Of a DNA stretch of 64,000 bases, positions 16,630-30,082 are shown one piece after another (within the stretch, counting starts at the first letter, position 1; every line of letters begins with the position of its first letter). The stretch is from Ramlibacter tataouinensis (GTDB lineage Bacteria > Pseudomonadota > Gammaproteobacteria > Burkholderiales > Burkholderiaceae_C), in contig NZ_CP010951.1 in NCBI RefSeq assembly GCF_001580455.1, positions 2,939,001-3,003,000 of the forward strand, written 5' to 3'. Under the pieces are notes generated by a model. It had not been told where the DNA came from and ran no database searches. It worked only from the letters and a program-made list of their open reading frames with translations. The translations under genes were made by a program, and so were the position numbers.

Positions 16630-17156
16630 TCATCCTGACCGGCTTGCCCGGCTCAGGTAAATCCACCGTCGGGCGTCAACTCGCCCGGCGGCTCGGACTC
16701 AACTTCAACGACTCCGACCACGTGATCGAGCAGCGACTGGGCTGCTCGATCCGTTCTTTTTTCGAGCGGGAAGGCGAGGACGCCTTTCGTGATGTCGAGG
16801 AAGAGGTCATCGCCGAGTTGTGCCGGCAGGAAGGCGTGCTCGCCACCGGCGGCGGGGCCGTGCTGCGGGCCGCCAATCGCCAGCGTTTGCGCGAGGCCGG
16901 GCAGGTGGTCTACCTGCGCGCCAGCGCCGACGATATCTTCGAACGCATCCGGCACGACAAGAAGCGGCCGCTGCTGCAGGTGGCCGATCCGCTCGGCCGC
17001 CTGCGCGAACTCTTCGAAGCGCGCGACCCGCTTTACAGCGAAACCGCGCACTTCATCGTAGCGACCGCCAACCCTTCGGTGCCTGCGCTGGCGAAGGCCA
17101 TCGAGGCGCAACTGGCGGCCGCCGGGTTGCTGCCGGCGCGTCCCAAAGGCCGCTGA
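16626..17156 (+). CDS. aroK: Shikimate kinase
   Basis: A 176-residue kinase that phosphorylates shikimate at O3 in chorismate synthesis. GLPGSGKST is the P-loop. DSDHVIEQ carries the shikimate-binding Asp, and GGGAVLR and the Arg-rich lid KKRPLLQ are in place. The GTG start at 16626 overlaps the stop of the preceding lipoprotein gene. aroB follows after 24 bp. Confidence 0.96.
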   Translation: MIILTGLPGSGKSTVGRQLARRLGLNFNDSDHVIEQRLGCSIRSFFEREGEDAFRDVEEEVIAELCRQEGVLATGGGAVLRAANRQRLREAGQVVYLRASADDIFERIRHDKKRPLLQVADPLGRLRELFEARDPLYSETAHFIVATANPSVPALAKAIEAQLAAAGLLPARPKGR

Positions 17157-17180
17157 GGAACGTCGCCGTACACTTGGGGC

Positions 17181-18290
17181 ATGTCCCCCGCGCAAGTGCC
17201 GGCGTCCGAGCAGGTCGAGATCGACCTCGGCGACCGCAGTTACCCCATTCTCATCGGCGCCGCGCTGCTCGACGCCCCCGGCACCTGGGCCGGTGTGCCC
17301 GCGTCCACCCAGGCGGTGATCGTCAGCAACACGACCGTGGCACCACTTTACGCGGCCCGGCTGCGTGCCGCGATCGCCGCCCGCCACCGCAGTGTGGACC
17401 TGGTGGTCCTGCCGGACGGCGAGGCGCACAAAGACTGGCAGACGCTCAATCTCATCTTCGACTCGCTGCTGGCCAAGGCTTGCGACCGCAAGACGGTGCT
17501 GTACGCGCTGGGTGGCGGCGTCGTGGGCGACATGACGGGATTCGCCGCCGCCAGCTACATGCGCGGCGTGCCTTTCGTGCAGGTGCCCACGACGCTGCTC
17601 GCGCAGGTGGATTCCTCGGTCGGCGGCAAGACCGCGATCAACCATCCGCTGGGCAAGAACATGATCGGCGCGTTCTACCAGCCCCGGCTGGTGGTATGCG
17701 ACCTCACGACCTTGGCCACGCTGCCGCCGCGCGAGCTGAGCGCCGGCCTGGCGGAAGTGATCAAGTACGGGCCGATCGCCGACATGGAATTCCTCGGCTG
17801 GATCGAGCAGAACATAGCCGGCCTGCTGGCGCGCGACACGGCACTGCTCGCGCATGCGGTCAAGCGCAGTTGCGAGATCAAGGCGCAGGTGGTCGGGCAT
17901 GACGAGCGCGAGTCGGGCCTGCGCGCCATCCTCAATTTCGGCCACACCTTCGGCCACGCGATCGAGGCCGGCCTCGGCTACGGCGAGTGGCTGCATGGCG
18001 AGGCTGTCGGCTGCGGCATGGTCATGGCGCTGCAGCTGTCGCAACGGCTCGGGCTGGTGGACGAAGCCTTCGCGCAGCGCGTGACGGCTCTGATCGCCCG
18101 TGCCGGTCTGCCCGTCGTCGGGCCACGGCTCGGTGCGGCGCGCTACCTCGAACTGATGCAGGTGGACAAGAAGGCCGAGGGGGGCGAGATCAAGTTCGTG
18201 CTGATCGACCGGCCGGGGCATGCGACGGTGCGCGGGGCTCCCGACGGGCTGGTGCGCGAGGTGATCGAGCACTGCACCCAGGGCGCCTGA
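17181..18290 (+). CDS. aroB: 3-dehydroquinate synthase
   Basis: A 369-residue NAD- and metal-dependent enzyme that makes 3-dehydroquinate from DAHP, the second step of the shikimate pathway. The nucleotide-binding segment LGGGVVGDMTGFAAA, substrate-binding QVPTTLLAQVDSSVGGK and metal-ligand regions GLAEVIKYG, NFGHTFGHAIE and WLHGEAV are complete. Length is normal. The dgt gene starts 1 bp after its stop. Confidence 0.97.
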   Translation: MSPAQVPASEQVEIDLGDRSYPILIGAALLDAPGTWAGVPASTQAVIVSNTTVAPLYAARLRAAIAARHRSVDLVVLPDGEAHKDWQTLNLIFDSLLAKACDRKTVLYALGGGVVGDMTGFAAASYMRGVPFVQVPTTLLAQVDSSVGGKTAINHPLGKNMIGAFYQPRLVVCDLTTLATLPPRELSAGLAEVIKYGPIADMEFLGWIEQNIAGLLARDTALLAHAVKRSCEIKAQVVGHDERESGLRAILNFGHTFGHAIEAGLGYGEWLHGEAVGCGMVMALQLSQRLGLVDEAFAQRVTALIARAGLPVVGPRLGAARYLELMQVDKKAEGGEIKFVLIDRPGHATVRGAPDGLVREVIEHCTQGA

Positions 18291-18291
18291 G

Positions 18292-19422
18292 GTGAGCCTG
18301 GCGGCCTATGCCTGCGACCCCGCGCGCTCGCGGGGCCGCCGCCATAGCGAGGAAGCGGCGCCCACCCGCAGCGAGTTTCAGCGCGACCGCGACCGCATCG
18401 TCCATTCCACCGCCTTTCGCCGGCTGGTCTACAAGACCCAGGTGTTCCTCAACCACGAGGGCGACCTGTTCCGCACCCGGCTCACCCACTCGCTGGAAGT
18501 GGCGCAGCTGGCGCGCTCGATCGCGCGCACGCTCGAACTGAACGAAGACCTGGTCGAGACGATCGCGCTGGCGCACGATCTGGGGCACACGCCCTTCGGC
18601 CATGCAGGCCAGGACGCGCTGCACGATTGCATGCGCGAACACGGCGGCTTCGAGCACAACCTGCAAAGCCTGCGCGTGGTGGACGAACTGGAAGAGCGCT
18701 ATCCCGCCTACGCCGGGCTGAACCTGACCTTCGAAACGCGCGAAGGCATCCTCAAACACTGTTCGCGCGCCAACGCGCAGCAGATCGAAGCGGCGCAGCC
18801 GCAGGGAGTGGCGCGCCGATTCCTCGACGGCACGCAGCCCAGCATCGAAGCGCAGCTTTGCAACCTGGCCGACGAGATCGCCTACAACGCGCACGACATC
18901 GACGACGGCGTGCGATCGGGCCTGATCACCATCCAGCAGCTCGCCGGGGTCGAACTGTTCGAGCGCTTTCACTCGGACACGCTGCGCGACCATCCGGCGC
19001 TCACCGGCCGCCGCGTGCTGTACGAGACGATCCGCCGCATGCTCAGTGCCCAGGTGTACGACGTCATCGATGCCACGCGCGCGCAGATCGATCAGGCGGC
19101 GCCGGCCAGCCCCGACGCCGCGCGCCGCTGCGCCCCGCTGGTCCGCTTCAGCGCGGGCATGGGCAGCCAGTCGGCGGCGCTGAAGCGCTTCCTGCTGCAC
19201 AAGCTGTACCGGCATCCGCAGGTGCTGGACGTCACCGGCCGGGCCAAGCAGGTCGTCCGCGAACTGTTCGACGCCTACATGAACGATGCTTCGCAGATGC
19301 CGGCGGACTTCGCGGCGCGCGCGGACACCGCCCGGGCCGTCGCCGATTACATCGCCGGCATGACGGACCGCTTCGCCGGCCGCGAGCACGAGCGTCTGAC
19401 AGGACGCAAGCTGTTGGCGTGA
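18292..19422 (+). CDS. dgt: Deoxyguanosinetriphosphate triphosphohydrolase-like protein
   Basis: A 376-residue HD-domain enzyme that hydrolyses dNTPs to nucleoside and triphosphate, limiting the dNTP pool. The metal site is built from RLTHSLEVAQ and HDLGHTPFGHAG (the HD motif), with DEIAYNAHDIDDG near the middle. The N-terminus contains RSEFQRDRDRIVHS and FRRLVYKTQVF, typical of the type 2 subfamily. GTG start directly after aroB; its TGA overlaps the next gene's GTG. The aroK-aroB-dgt order is common in this group. Confidence 0.94.
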   Translation: MSLAAYACDPARSRGRRHSEEAAPTRSEFQRDRDRIVHSTAFRRLVYKTQVFLNHEGDLFRTRLTHSLEVAQLARSIARTLELNEDLVETIALAHDLGHTPFGHAGQDALHDCMREHGGFEHNLQSLRVVDELEERYPAYAGLNLTFETREGILKHCSRANAQQIEAAQPQGVARRFLDGTQPSIEAQLCNLADEIAYNAHDIDDGVRSGLITIQQLAGVELFERFHSDTLRDHPALTGRRVLYETIRRMLSAQVYDVIDATRAQIDQAAPASPDAARRCAPLVRFSAGMGSQSAALKRFLLHKLYRHPQVLDVTGRAKQVVRELFDAYMNDASQMPADFAARADTARAVADYIAGMTDRFAGREHERLTGRKLLA

Positions 19423-20633
19423 GCGCGCGCCGCGTCGATCCGGCGCTGCTGGTCGTGCTCGGCGGCGTTGCCGCAGCACTGCATGTGGGAAAGCTGCCCA
19501 TCGCCTTGCCGGTGCTGCGCGAGGCCTTGGGCGTGACGCTCGTGCAGGCGGGCTTCCTGCTGTCGCTGGTTCAGGTGGCCGGCATGCTGTTCGGGCTGAT
19601 GATCGGCCTGGCGGCGGACAGCCTGGGGCTCAAGCGCACAATGGTCGCAGGCCTGGCCCTGCTCTCGCTGGCGAGTGCCGTTGCCGGCGCGACACCTTCG
19701 GTGCCGGCACTGATGCTGCTGCGCGCGCTCGAGGGCATGGGATTCCTGATGGCGGCGACCTCGGCGCCCAGCCTGATCCGCCGCCTGGTTGCGCCCGGCC
19801 GCGTCAATGCGGTGCTGGGCGTTTGGGGTGCCTACATGCCGCTCGGCACCGCGCTGGCCCTGTTGTGTGGCGCGCCGGTGATGTCCTGGGTCGGTTGGCC
19901 GGGCTGGTGGTGGCTGCTCGCTGCCATGTCGGCGCTGGCCGCGCTGTGGATCTGGGTGGCCTTGCCTGTCGATCCGCGCCTTTTCGGCACGGGGCAGGGC
20001 GCTGCAGCGGGCTGGGTGTCGCGGCTGGCGCGCACGCTGCGCAGCCCCGGCCCCTGGCTAATTGCATTGAGCTTCGCGGTCTATTCCGGCCAGTGGCTGT
20101 CGGTGATCGGCTTCCTGCCGTCGATGTATGCGCAGGCCGGATGGAGCGCATCGCTGGCCGGCGCGGCGACGGCGCTGGCCGCGCTGGTCAACATGCTCGG
20201 CAACATCGCCGCAGGACGGCTGCTGCAGCGGCACGCGCGGCCGCAGCGCCTGCTGGTCGCCGGCTTCGCGGCGATGGCGCTGGGTGCGCTCATCGCTTTC
20301 GCGGATGTCTGGGGCGGCGTGGATGCGCGGCTCGCGGCCGCCGTGCGCTACGCCGGCGTGCTCGGCTTCTCGATGGTGGGCGGGCTGATTCCGGGCACGC
20401 TCTTTTCGCTGGCCGTGCGGCTGGCGCCGGGCGAACAGACGGTCTCGACGACGGTGGGCTGGATGCAGCAGTGGTCGTCGGCCGGACAGTTCGCAGGGCC
20501 TCCGCTGGTGGCCCTGGTCGCCTCCTGGGCCGGTGGCTGGCAGTGGAGCGGGGTGGTCACCGGCTGCCTGGCCCTCGCCGGAATGCTGCTGGCGCGTGTC
20601 ATCGGTGGCCTGCTGGCAAGAACCTCACGCTAG
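19419..20633 (+). CDS. Major facilitator superfamily transporter
   Basis: A 404-residue membrane protein with about twelve hydrophobic segments. The loop between helices 2 and 3, GLAADSLGLKRTM, fits the MFS signature G-x-x-x-D-x-x-G-x-K/R-R, and ALEGMGFLMAATSAPSLI is typical of the cyanate/nitroimidazole-type (CynX/NimT) branch. The substrate cannot be named. It starts at a GTG overlapping the dgt stop (GTGA). Confidence 0.85.
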   Translation: MSARRVDPALLVVLGGVAAALHVGKLPIALPVLREALGVTLVQAGFLLSLVQVAGMLFGLMIGLAADSLGLKRTMVAGLALLSLASAVAGATPSVPALMLLRALEGMGFLMAATSAPSLIRRLVAPGRVNAVLGVWGAYMPLGTALALLCGAPVMSWVGWPGWWWLLAAMSALAALWIWVALPVDPRLFGTGQGAAAGWVSRLARTLRSPGPWLIALSFAVYSGQWLSVIGFLPSMYAQAGWSASLAGAATALAALVNMLGNIAAGRLLQRHARPQRLLVAGFAAMALGALIAFADVWGGVDARLAAAVRYAGVLGFSMVGGLIPGTLFSLAVRLAPGEQTVSTTVGWMQQWSSAGQFAGPPLVALVASWAGGWQWSGVVTGCLALAGMLLARVIGGLLARTSR

Positions 20634-20651
20634 TGCGCGCGAGGGCGCGCA
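20634..20651 (+). terminator. GC-rich hairpin after the MFS gene, possible terminator
   Basis: TGCGCGC and GCGCGCA arms with a GAGG loop directly follow the stop codon. Only a weak AATTT tract follows 13 bp later, so termination is uncertain; the hairpin may instead protect the 3-prime end of the message. Confidence 0.35.
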
Positions 20652-20724
20652 GCGCCGGCCCCAATTTGTAAGAAAAGTGTGAGCGACGGCCTAAAATTCA
20701 GCGGGACACACATTACGCAGCATC

Positions 20725-21375
20725 GTGAGTTTCCTCAATCAACTGAAAACCCAGGCGCGGGCCTTGCAGACGCAACAGGAGCGCGACGACGTCGACCTGC
20801 AACACAACACTGCCGAGACCGAGCAGGCGTGCCGCACGATCCTGTTCTACCTGCGGGACCTGGCCGGGCAGTTGAACGTGATCTCACCGGCCGCACCGAA
20901 GTTCTCGCTGGATGGCAGGACGCCCTGGCCGGCGATGAAGCTCGTCGACTTCCGCGTCGATTCGCGCCGCAAGATGCTGCGCAACAAGGAGGCCTTCGAA
21001 TACCTCGGCATGGGATGGCGCATCGTTCCGCAGATCGGCCAGCCGGTGGGCGGCAGCGTGCGCGTGAACTTCCCGCCGGACCTGCAGCGGGTCGAATCGC
21101 GGCTGGCGATGGGGCCGGTCAAGCACGAGCGCAAGGACCTGCGCCATCCGGAAAAGAACACGCTGCTGGCCTATCAGTTCGACTACATCACGGAAACCCG
21201 CGGCAGCATCATGATCGCGCCCGACCATGACAAGGCCCTGATCGCCTTCCGCTTGATGAACGCCACCGGCTTCGACATCATCAACGTCAGCTGGCCTGCC
21301 GCGCAGATCAAGTCCGAACTGCTCGATGAACTGGCCAAGCTGATCGTTTCACAGCCCCAACGCTTCGTGGTGTGA
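20725..21375 (+). CDS. Conserved protein of unknown function
   Basis: A 216-residue soluble protein not recognised as any characterised family. The first 50 residues are polar and helical (QLKTQARALQTQQERDDVDL), and the rest looks like a mixed alpha/beta domain with WPAMKLVDFRVDSRRKM, YLGMGWRIVPQIGQ and FDYITETRGSIMIAPD. There is no signal peptide or membrane helix. The start is a GTG; a TAAAAT sequence at 20692-20697 may be the -10 box. Its stop overlaps or touches the DUF1415 gene, which together with the methyltransferase gene makes a three-gene unit. Confidence 0.75.
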   Translation: MSFLNQLKTQARALQTQQERDDVDLQHNTAETEQACRTILFYLRDLAGQLNVISPAAPKFSLDGRTPWPAMKLVDFRVDSRRKMLRNKEAFEYLGMGWRIVPQIGQPVGGSVRVNFPPDLQRVESRLAMGPVKHERKDLRHPEKNTLLAYQFDYITETRGSIMIAPDHDKALIAFRLMNATGFDIINVSWPAAQIKSELLDELAKLIVSQPQRFVV

Positions 21376-21377
21376 CC

Positions 21378-21932
21378 ATGTCCAGCCTGATAGAGGCCGC
21401 CGAGCGCGACACGCGCCGCTGGCTGGAGCGTGCCGTCATCGGCCTGAACCTGTGCCCCTTTGCCAAGTCGGTGCACATCAAGGGACAGGTGCACCACGCG
21501 GTTTGCGCGGCCACCGGGGCCGGCGAGGTGCTGGAGGCGCTCGCCGCGGAACTTCATGATCTGGTCGGGCGGGATGCTTCCGAGCGCGACACCACTTTGC
21601 TGATCCTGCCGAGGGCCTTCGAGGATTTCCTGGAGTTCAACGATTTCATGGCGCGGGCCGAGCGCCTGGTGCGCAAGCGCGGGCTGGCCGGTACGATCCA
21701 GCTGGCGTCTTTCCACCCGCGCTTCCAGTTCGCCGGCACCGCCGAAGACGACATCACGAACTTCACGAACCGCTCGCCCTATCCCACGATCCACCTGATC
21801 CGCGAAGCCAGCATCGATCGCGCAGTGCAGGCGTTTCCGGAAGCCGAGGCGATCTACGAAACCAACATGCAGACCCTGCGCAAGCTCGGGCCCGAAGGCT
21901 GGGCGGCGCTGGACGTCGGGCCGTCGCCATGA
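21378..21932 (+). CDS. DUF1415 family protein
   Basis: A 184-residue soluble protein of the DUF1415 family, function unknown. The N-terminal signature is DTRRWLERAVIGLNLCPFAKSV, with a conserved Cys-Pro-Phe-Ala, and the centre reads LASFHPRFQFAG, then NRSPYPTIHLIRE. The ATG at 21378 is preferred; a GTG at 21372 overlapping the previous stop is also possible. Its stop overlaps the start of the methyltransferase gene (ATGA). Confidence 0.88.
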   Translation: MSSLIEAAERDTRRWLERAVIGLNLCPFAKSVHIKGQVHHAVCAATGAGEVLEALAAELHDLVGRDASERDTTLLILPRAFEDFLEFNDFMARAERLVRKRGLAGTIQLASFHPRFQFAGTAEDDITNFTNRSPYPTIHLIREASIDRAVQAFPEAEAIYETNMQTLRKLGPEGWAALDVGPSP

Positions 21933-21973
21933 AGGACGGCGCGATGAAGGACAGCGCGATGAAGGACGGCGCG
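21929..21973 (+). repeat. Three tandem 15-bp units at the start of the methyltransferase gene
   Basis: Three in-frame copies of ATGAAGGACRGCGCG. Each contains an ATG and an AAGGA that sits 7 bp ahead of the next unit's ATG, so units one and two provide a Shine-Dalgarno site for the start that follows. The encoded peptide is MKDGA-MKDSA-MKDGA. Confidence 0.85.
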
Positions 21974-22795
21974 ACGCAGCTGGACTTGCGGCCGGGGCAG
22001 TCGACCGAGCTGCTCAAGGAACTGCACATCCTCACGCGGGAAGGGCGCATCAACCAGGACTCGCGGCGCAAGCTCAAGCAGGTCCTGCATCTCTACCAGT
22101 TCATCGAGAAGCTGCTCGCGCAATTGCCGCAGGCGCCTGAAGGCCCGACGCTGGCGGACCACGGCGCCGGCAAGTCCTACCTGGGATTCATCCTGTACGA
22201 CCTGTACTTCAAGGATCTGGGCGCGGGCCGCATCTACGGCATCGAAACCCGTGCCGAGCTGGTGGAACGCTCGCAGGCGCTGGCTGCACGCCTGGGGTTC
22301 GAACGCATGTCCTTCCTCAACGTCAGCGCGGCGGATGCCTCGGGGCTGGACACGCTGCCGCAGCGCTTCGACGTGGTGACCGCCCTGCATGCCTGCGACA
22401 CCGCGACCGACGACGCCATCGCCTTCGGGCTGCGCAAGCAGGCGCAGCACATGGTGCTGGTGCCCTGCTGCCAGGCCGAGGTGGCCGCCTGCCTGCGGCG
22501 CGACAAGGCACTGTCCCTGTCGCGCACGCCCTTGGCCGAGCTGTGGCGCCATCCACTGCACACCCGCGAGCTGGGCAGCCAGCTCACCAACGTGCTGCGC
22601 TGCCTCTATCTCGAGGCGCGCGGTTACCAGGTCACGGTCACCGAACTCGTGGGCTGGGAGCACAGCCTCAAGAATGAACTGATCCTGGCCACCCACACCG
22701 GCCATCGCAAGCGCGCCGCCTCCGACCGCCTGCGGTCCCTGCTGGCCGAATTCGGCCTGCAAGGCCTCGAACCCCTCCGCTACCCCGACCTCTAA
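21929..22795 (+). CDS. Class I SAM-dependent methyltransferase (Methyltransf_32-like)
   Basis: A 288-residue protein with a Rossmann methyltransferase core: LADHGAGKSYLGFIL is motif I and GRIYGIETRAELVERS is the acidic beta-2 end. FDVVTALHACDTATD is motif IV, and VLVPCCQAEV resembles the conserved CCQ segment of the Methyltransf_32 group. The substrate is unknown. Three alternative ATG starts come from a tandem repeat, giving proteins of 288, 283 or 278 residues. Its TAA stop marks the left edge of the RAYT element. Confidence 0.85.
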   Translation: MKDGAMKDSAMKDGATQLDLRPGQSTELLKELHILTREGRINQDSRRKLKQVLHLYQFIEKLLAQLPQAPEGPTLADHGAGKSYLGFILYDLYFKDLGAGRIYGIETRAELVERSQALAARLGFERMSFLNVSAADASGLDTLPQRFDVVTALHACDTATDDAIAFGLRKQAQHMVLVPCCQAEVAACLRRDKALSLSRTPLAELWRHPLHTRELGSQLTNVLRCLYLEARGYQVTVTELVGWEHSLKNELILATHTGHRKRAASDRLRSLLAEFGLQGLEPLRYPDL

Positions 22796-23607
22796 ATTGG
22801 GGTCAGATTCCAATTTAAGATCGGGCCTCAACGCTCGATCCCTCATGGCCCGTCTTCCCCGCCTGACCCTGCCCGGGTATCCGCACCACATCATCCAGCG
22901 CGGCAATAACCGCCAAGCGATTTTTGCCACATCGGCCGACTACGAGATGCTGCTGCAGCTGCTGGATGAGCAGGCGCGCAAGCACCGGGTGGCGATCCAT
23001 GCCTATGTGCTGATGAGCAACCACTTCCATTTGCTCGCCACGCCGGAGGACGCCGAGGGGATCCCGTTGATGATGCAGGCGCTCGGCCGCAGCTATGTGC
23101 GCTATTTCAATCGCGAGCAGCAACGCACCGGCACCCTGTGGGAGGGGCGGTACAAATCCACATTGATCCAGGCGGAGCGCTACCTGGCGGCCTGCATGGT
23201 CTACATCGACCTGAACCCTGTCCGGGCGGGCCTGGTCGGTGATCCGGCGGAATATCCCTGGTCGAGCCATCGGCACTACATCGGCCGGCGCCACGACAAA
23301 CTGGTGACGCCGCATCCCCTGTACTGGAACCTGGGCAACACACCCTTCGCCCGTGACATCGCCTATACCGACCTGGTCCTTGCCGGAATTGGATCGCAGC
23401 AGCAGCAAGCGCTCACTGATTCCACCCTGCGCGGCTGGGCGCTCGGTGACGCCAACTATGTCGCAGACCTTCAGCGGCGGACCGAGCGGCGCCTGAGCCG
23501 GGGCAAGGCAGGACGTCCCAGAAAGGGTGAAGAAACAGACGATTGATCTGTCCCTAATTAAAGTTAGGCGAATGCTGCGTCTGAATAATTGGAATCTGAC
23601 CCCAATT
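22795..23607 (+). mobile_element. RAYT (IS200-like REP-associated) element with 21-bp inverted ends
   Basis: An 813-bp unit carrying a single transposase gene between perfect 21-bp inverted repeats at 22795-22815 and 23587-23607. Each repeat contains GGGGTCAGATTCC or its complement, flanked by AATTGG/CCAATT so that every end is itself an imperfect palindrome. The left repeat starts at the last base of the methyltransferase stop codon, and the right one ends 70 bp before the gltB start. No target duplication is evident. Confidence 0.8.
22845..23546 (+). CDS. REP-associated tyrosine transposase (RAYT, Y1/HUH family)
   Basis: A 233-residue single-strand DNA transposase of the IS200/REP-associated class. 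It cuts and joins single-stranded palindromic ends through a tyrosine. The start MARLPRLTLPGYPHHIIQRGNN is diagnostic. SNHFHLL supplies the HUH metal ligands (His 60 and 62), and ERYLAACMVYIDLNP carries the probable catalytic Tyr 113; RAGLV and YPWSSHRHY follow as in the family. The reading frame is intact with a basic tail (RKGEE). Start at 22845, since an upstream frame would read through the inverted repeat. Confidence 0.92.
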   Translation: MARLPRLTLPGYPHHIIQRGNNRQAIFATSADYEMLLQLLDEQARKHRVAIHAYVLMSNHFHLLATPEDAEGIPLMMQALGRSYVRYFNREQQRTGTLWEGRYKSTLIQAERYLAACMVYIDLNPVRAGLVGDPAEYPWSSHRHYIGRRHDKLVTPHPLYWNLGNTPFARDIAYTDLVLAGIGSQQQQALTDSTLRGWALGDANYVADLQRRTERRLSRGKAGRPRKGEETDD

Positions 23608-23677
23608 GTTTGACTTGGCAGGCTTGTTGCGCTGCAGTATTCTGTGCGTTCCCATGAAGAACCCGCAGGAGAGCGCC

Positions 23678-28405
<4,728 letters not shown>

Positions 28406-28421
28406 TCAGGACGGAACAGCA

Positions 28422-29888
28422 ATGGGCAAGATCACCGGCTTCATGGAATTCGAGCGCATCGAGGAGGGCTACCGCCCGATCAAAGAGCGCGTGAAGCACC
28501 ACAAGGAATTCATCCTCGCCTTGACCGACGAGCAGGCCAAGGTACAGGGCGCCCGCTGCATGGATTGCGGCATCCCGTTCTGCAACAACGGCTGTCCGGT
28601 CAACAACATCATCCCGGACTTCAACGACCTGGTGTATCGCCAGGACTGGGAGAACGCCTGGGCGGTGCTGGACTCCACCAACAACTTCCCCGAGTTCACC
28701 GGCCGCATCTGCCCCGCCCCCTGCGAGGAGGCGTGCACGCTGAACGTGAACGACGAGCCGGTCGGCATCAAGTCGCTGGAGCACGCGATCATCGATCGCG
28801 CCTGGGAGAACGGCTGGGTGAAACCGCGCGCCGCCCGCATCAAGACCGGCAAGAAGGTCGCGGTGGTGGGCTCCGGGCCGGCGGGCCTGGCGGCGGCCCA
28901 GCAACTGGCGCGCGCCGGCCACGAGGTGACGCTGTTCGAGAAGAACGACCGCCTGGGCGGCCTGCTGCGCTACGGCATTCCCGACTTCAAGATGGAGAAG
29001 GGCCACATCGACCGCCGCGTCGAGCAGATGAAGGCCGAGGGGGTCAACTTCCGCACCGGCGTGATCATCGGCAAGCTGCCCGAGGGCTCCAAGGTCACCA
29101 ACCTGGCCAAGGAAAGCATCGATCCCAAGGAACTGCAGAAAGACTTCGACGCGGTGCTGCTGGCCGGCGGCGCCGAGCAGTCGCGCGACCTGCCGGTGCC
29201 CGGGCGCAACCTGGACGGCGTCCATTTCGCCATGGAGTTCCTGCCGCAGCAGAACCGCGTCAACGCCGGCGACAAGATCAAGGGCCAGATCTCCGCGGCC
29301 GGCAAGCACGTGATCGTGATCGGCGGCGGCGACACCGGCTCCGACTGCGTGGGCACCAGCAACCGGCACGGCGCCGCCAGCGTCACCCAGTTCGAGCTGA
29401 TGCCCGAGCCGCCGGAGCAGGAGAACAAGGAACTGACCTGGCCCTACTGGCCGTACAAGCTGCGCACCAGCTCCAGCCACGAGGAAGGCTGCGAGCGCGA
29501 GTTCGCCATCGCCACCAAGGAGTTCATCGGCGAGAAGGGCAAGGTCACCGGCCTGAAGACCGTGCGCGTCGAATGGAAGGACGGCAAGATGACCGAGGTC
29601 GCGGGCTCCGAGCAGACGCTCAAGGCCGACCTGGTCCTGCTGGCCATGGGCTTCGTCAGCCCGGTGGCGACCATCCTGGAAGGCTTCGGCGTCGACAAGG
29701 ACGCGCGGGGCAACGCGAAAGCCAGCACTGACTTCATCGGCGGCTACGCCACCAGCATCCCCAAGGTGTTCGCCGCCGGCGACATCCGGCGCGGGCAGTC
29801 CCTGGTGGTGTGGGCGATTCGCGAGGGCCGGCAAGCCGCCCGCGCCGTGGATGAATTCCTCATGGGGTTCTCCGACCTGCCCCGCTAA
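28422..29888 (+). CDS. gltD: Glutamate synthase (NADPH), small subunit
   Basis: A 488-residue flavoprotein that feeds electrons from NADPH to GltB. The N-terminal domain has the 4Fe-4S Cys motifs CMDCGIPFCNNGCPVNN and CPAPCEEAC. The FAD site is VVGSGPAGLAAAQQLARAG and the NADPH site is VIGGGDTGSDCVG. The C-terminal FAD motif is VFAAGDIRRGQSLVVWAI. Second gene of the gltBD operon. Confidence 0.98.
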   Translation: MGKITGFMEFERIEEGYRPIKERVKHHKEFILALTDEQAKVQGARCMDCGIPFCNNGCPVNNIIPDFNDLVYRQDWENAWAVLDSTNNFPEFTGRICPAPCEEACTLNVNDEPVGIKSLEHAIIDRAWENGWVKPRAARIKTGKKVAVVGSGPAGLAAAQQLARAGHEVTLFEKNDRLGGLLRYGIPDFKMEKGHIDRRVEQMKAEGVNFRTGVIIGKLPEGSKVTNLAKESIDPKELQKDFDAVLLAGGAEQSRDLPVPGRNLDGVHFAMEFLPQQNRVNAGDKIKGQISAAGKHVIVIGGGDTGSDCVGTSNRHGAASVTQFELMPEPPEQENKELTWPYWPYKLRTSSSHEEGCEREFAIATKEFIGEKGKVTGLKTVRVEWKDGKMTEVAGSEQTLKADLVLLAMGFVSPVATILEGFGVDKDARGNAKASTDFIGGYATSIPKVFAAGDIRRGQSLVVWAIREGRQAARAVDEFLMGFSDLPR

Positions 29889-30050
29889 GCCCTCGCAAAT
29901 CGCCCCTTGGGCGTCCAGCGGCACGTCAGCCGGCCCGGCTGGCGGAGTGGACAGCCGGCAGGTCACCGCGGTATCGACGACCATTTTCTTATGGGATTGT
30001 CCGAATTGCCTCGATGGGCCTGCCTACCAGCTGACTTTGCGGGTCAGCCT

Positions 30051-30056
30051 TATGAT
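30051..30056 (+). promoter_or_regulatory. Candidate -10 box of the mla operon
   Basis: TATGAT, 27 bp before the mlaF ATG. Directly upstream, at 30030-30048, lies an inverted repeat with arms GCTGAC and GTCAGC around seven bases, a possible regulatory site or hairpin. No clear -35 was found. The rest of the 194-bp gap after gltD holds no gene. Confidence 0.35.
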
Positions 30057-30082
30057 GCAGGGTTTTCACTAGATTGCCCTGG

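Noticed and set aside
23633..23643. A -10 box for gltB to match TTGACT at 23610
   Set aside because: The hexamers with correct spacing (16-18 bp) match poorly, and the better TATTCT lies 22 bp away, so no promoter was annotated.
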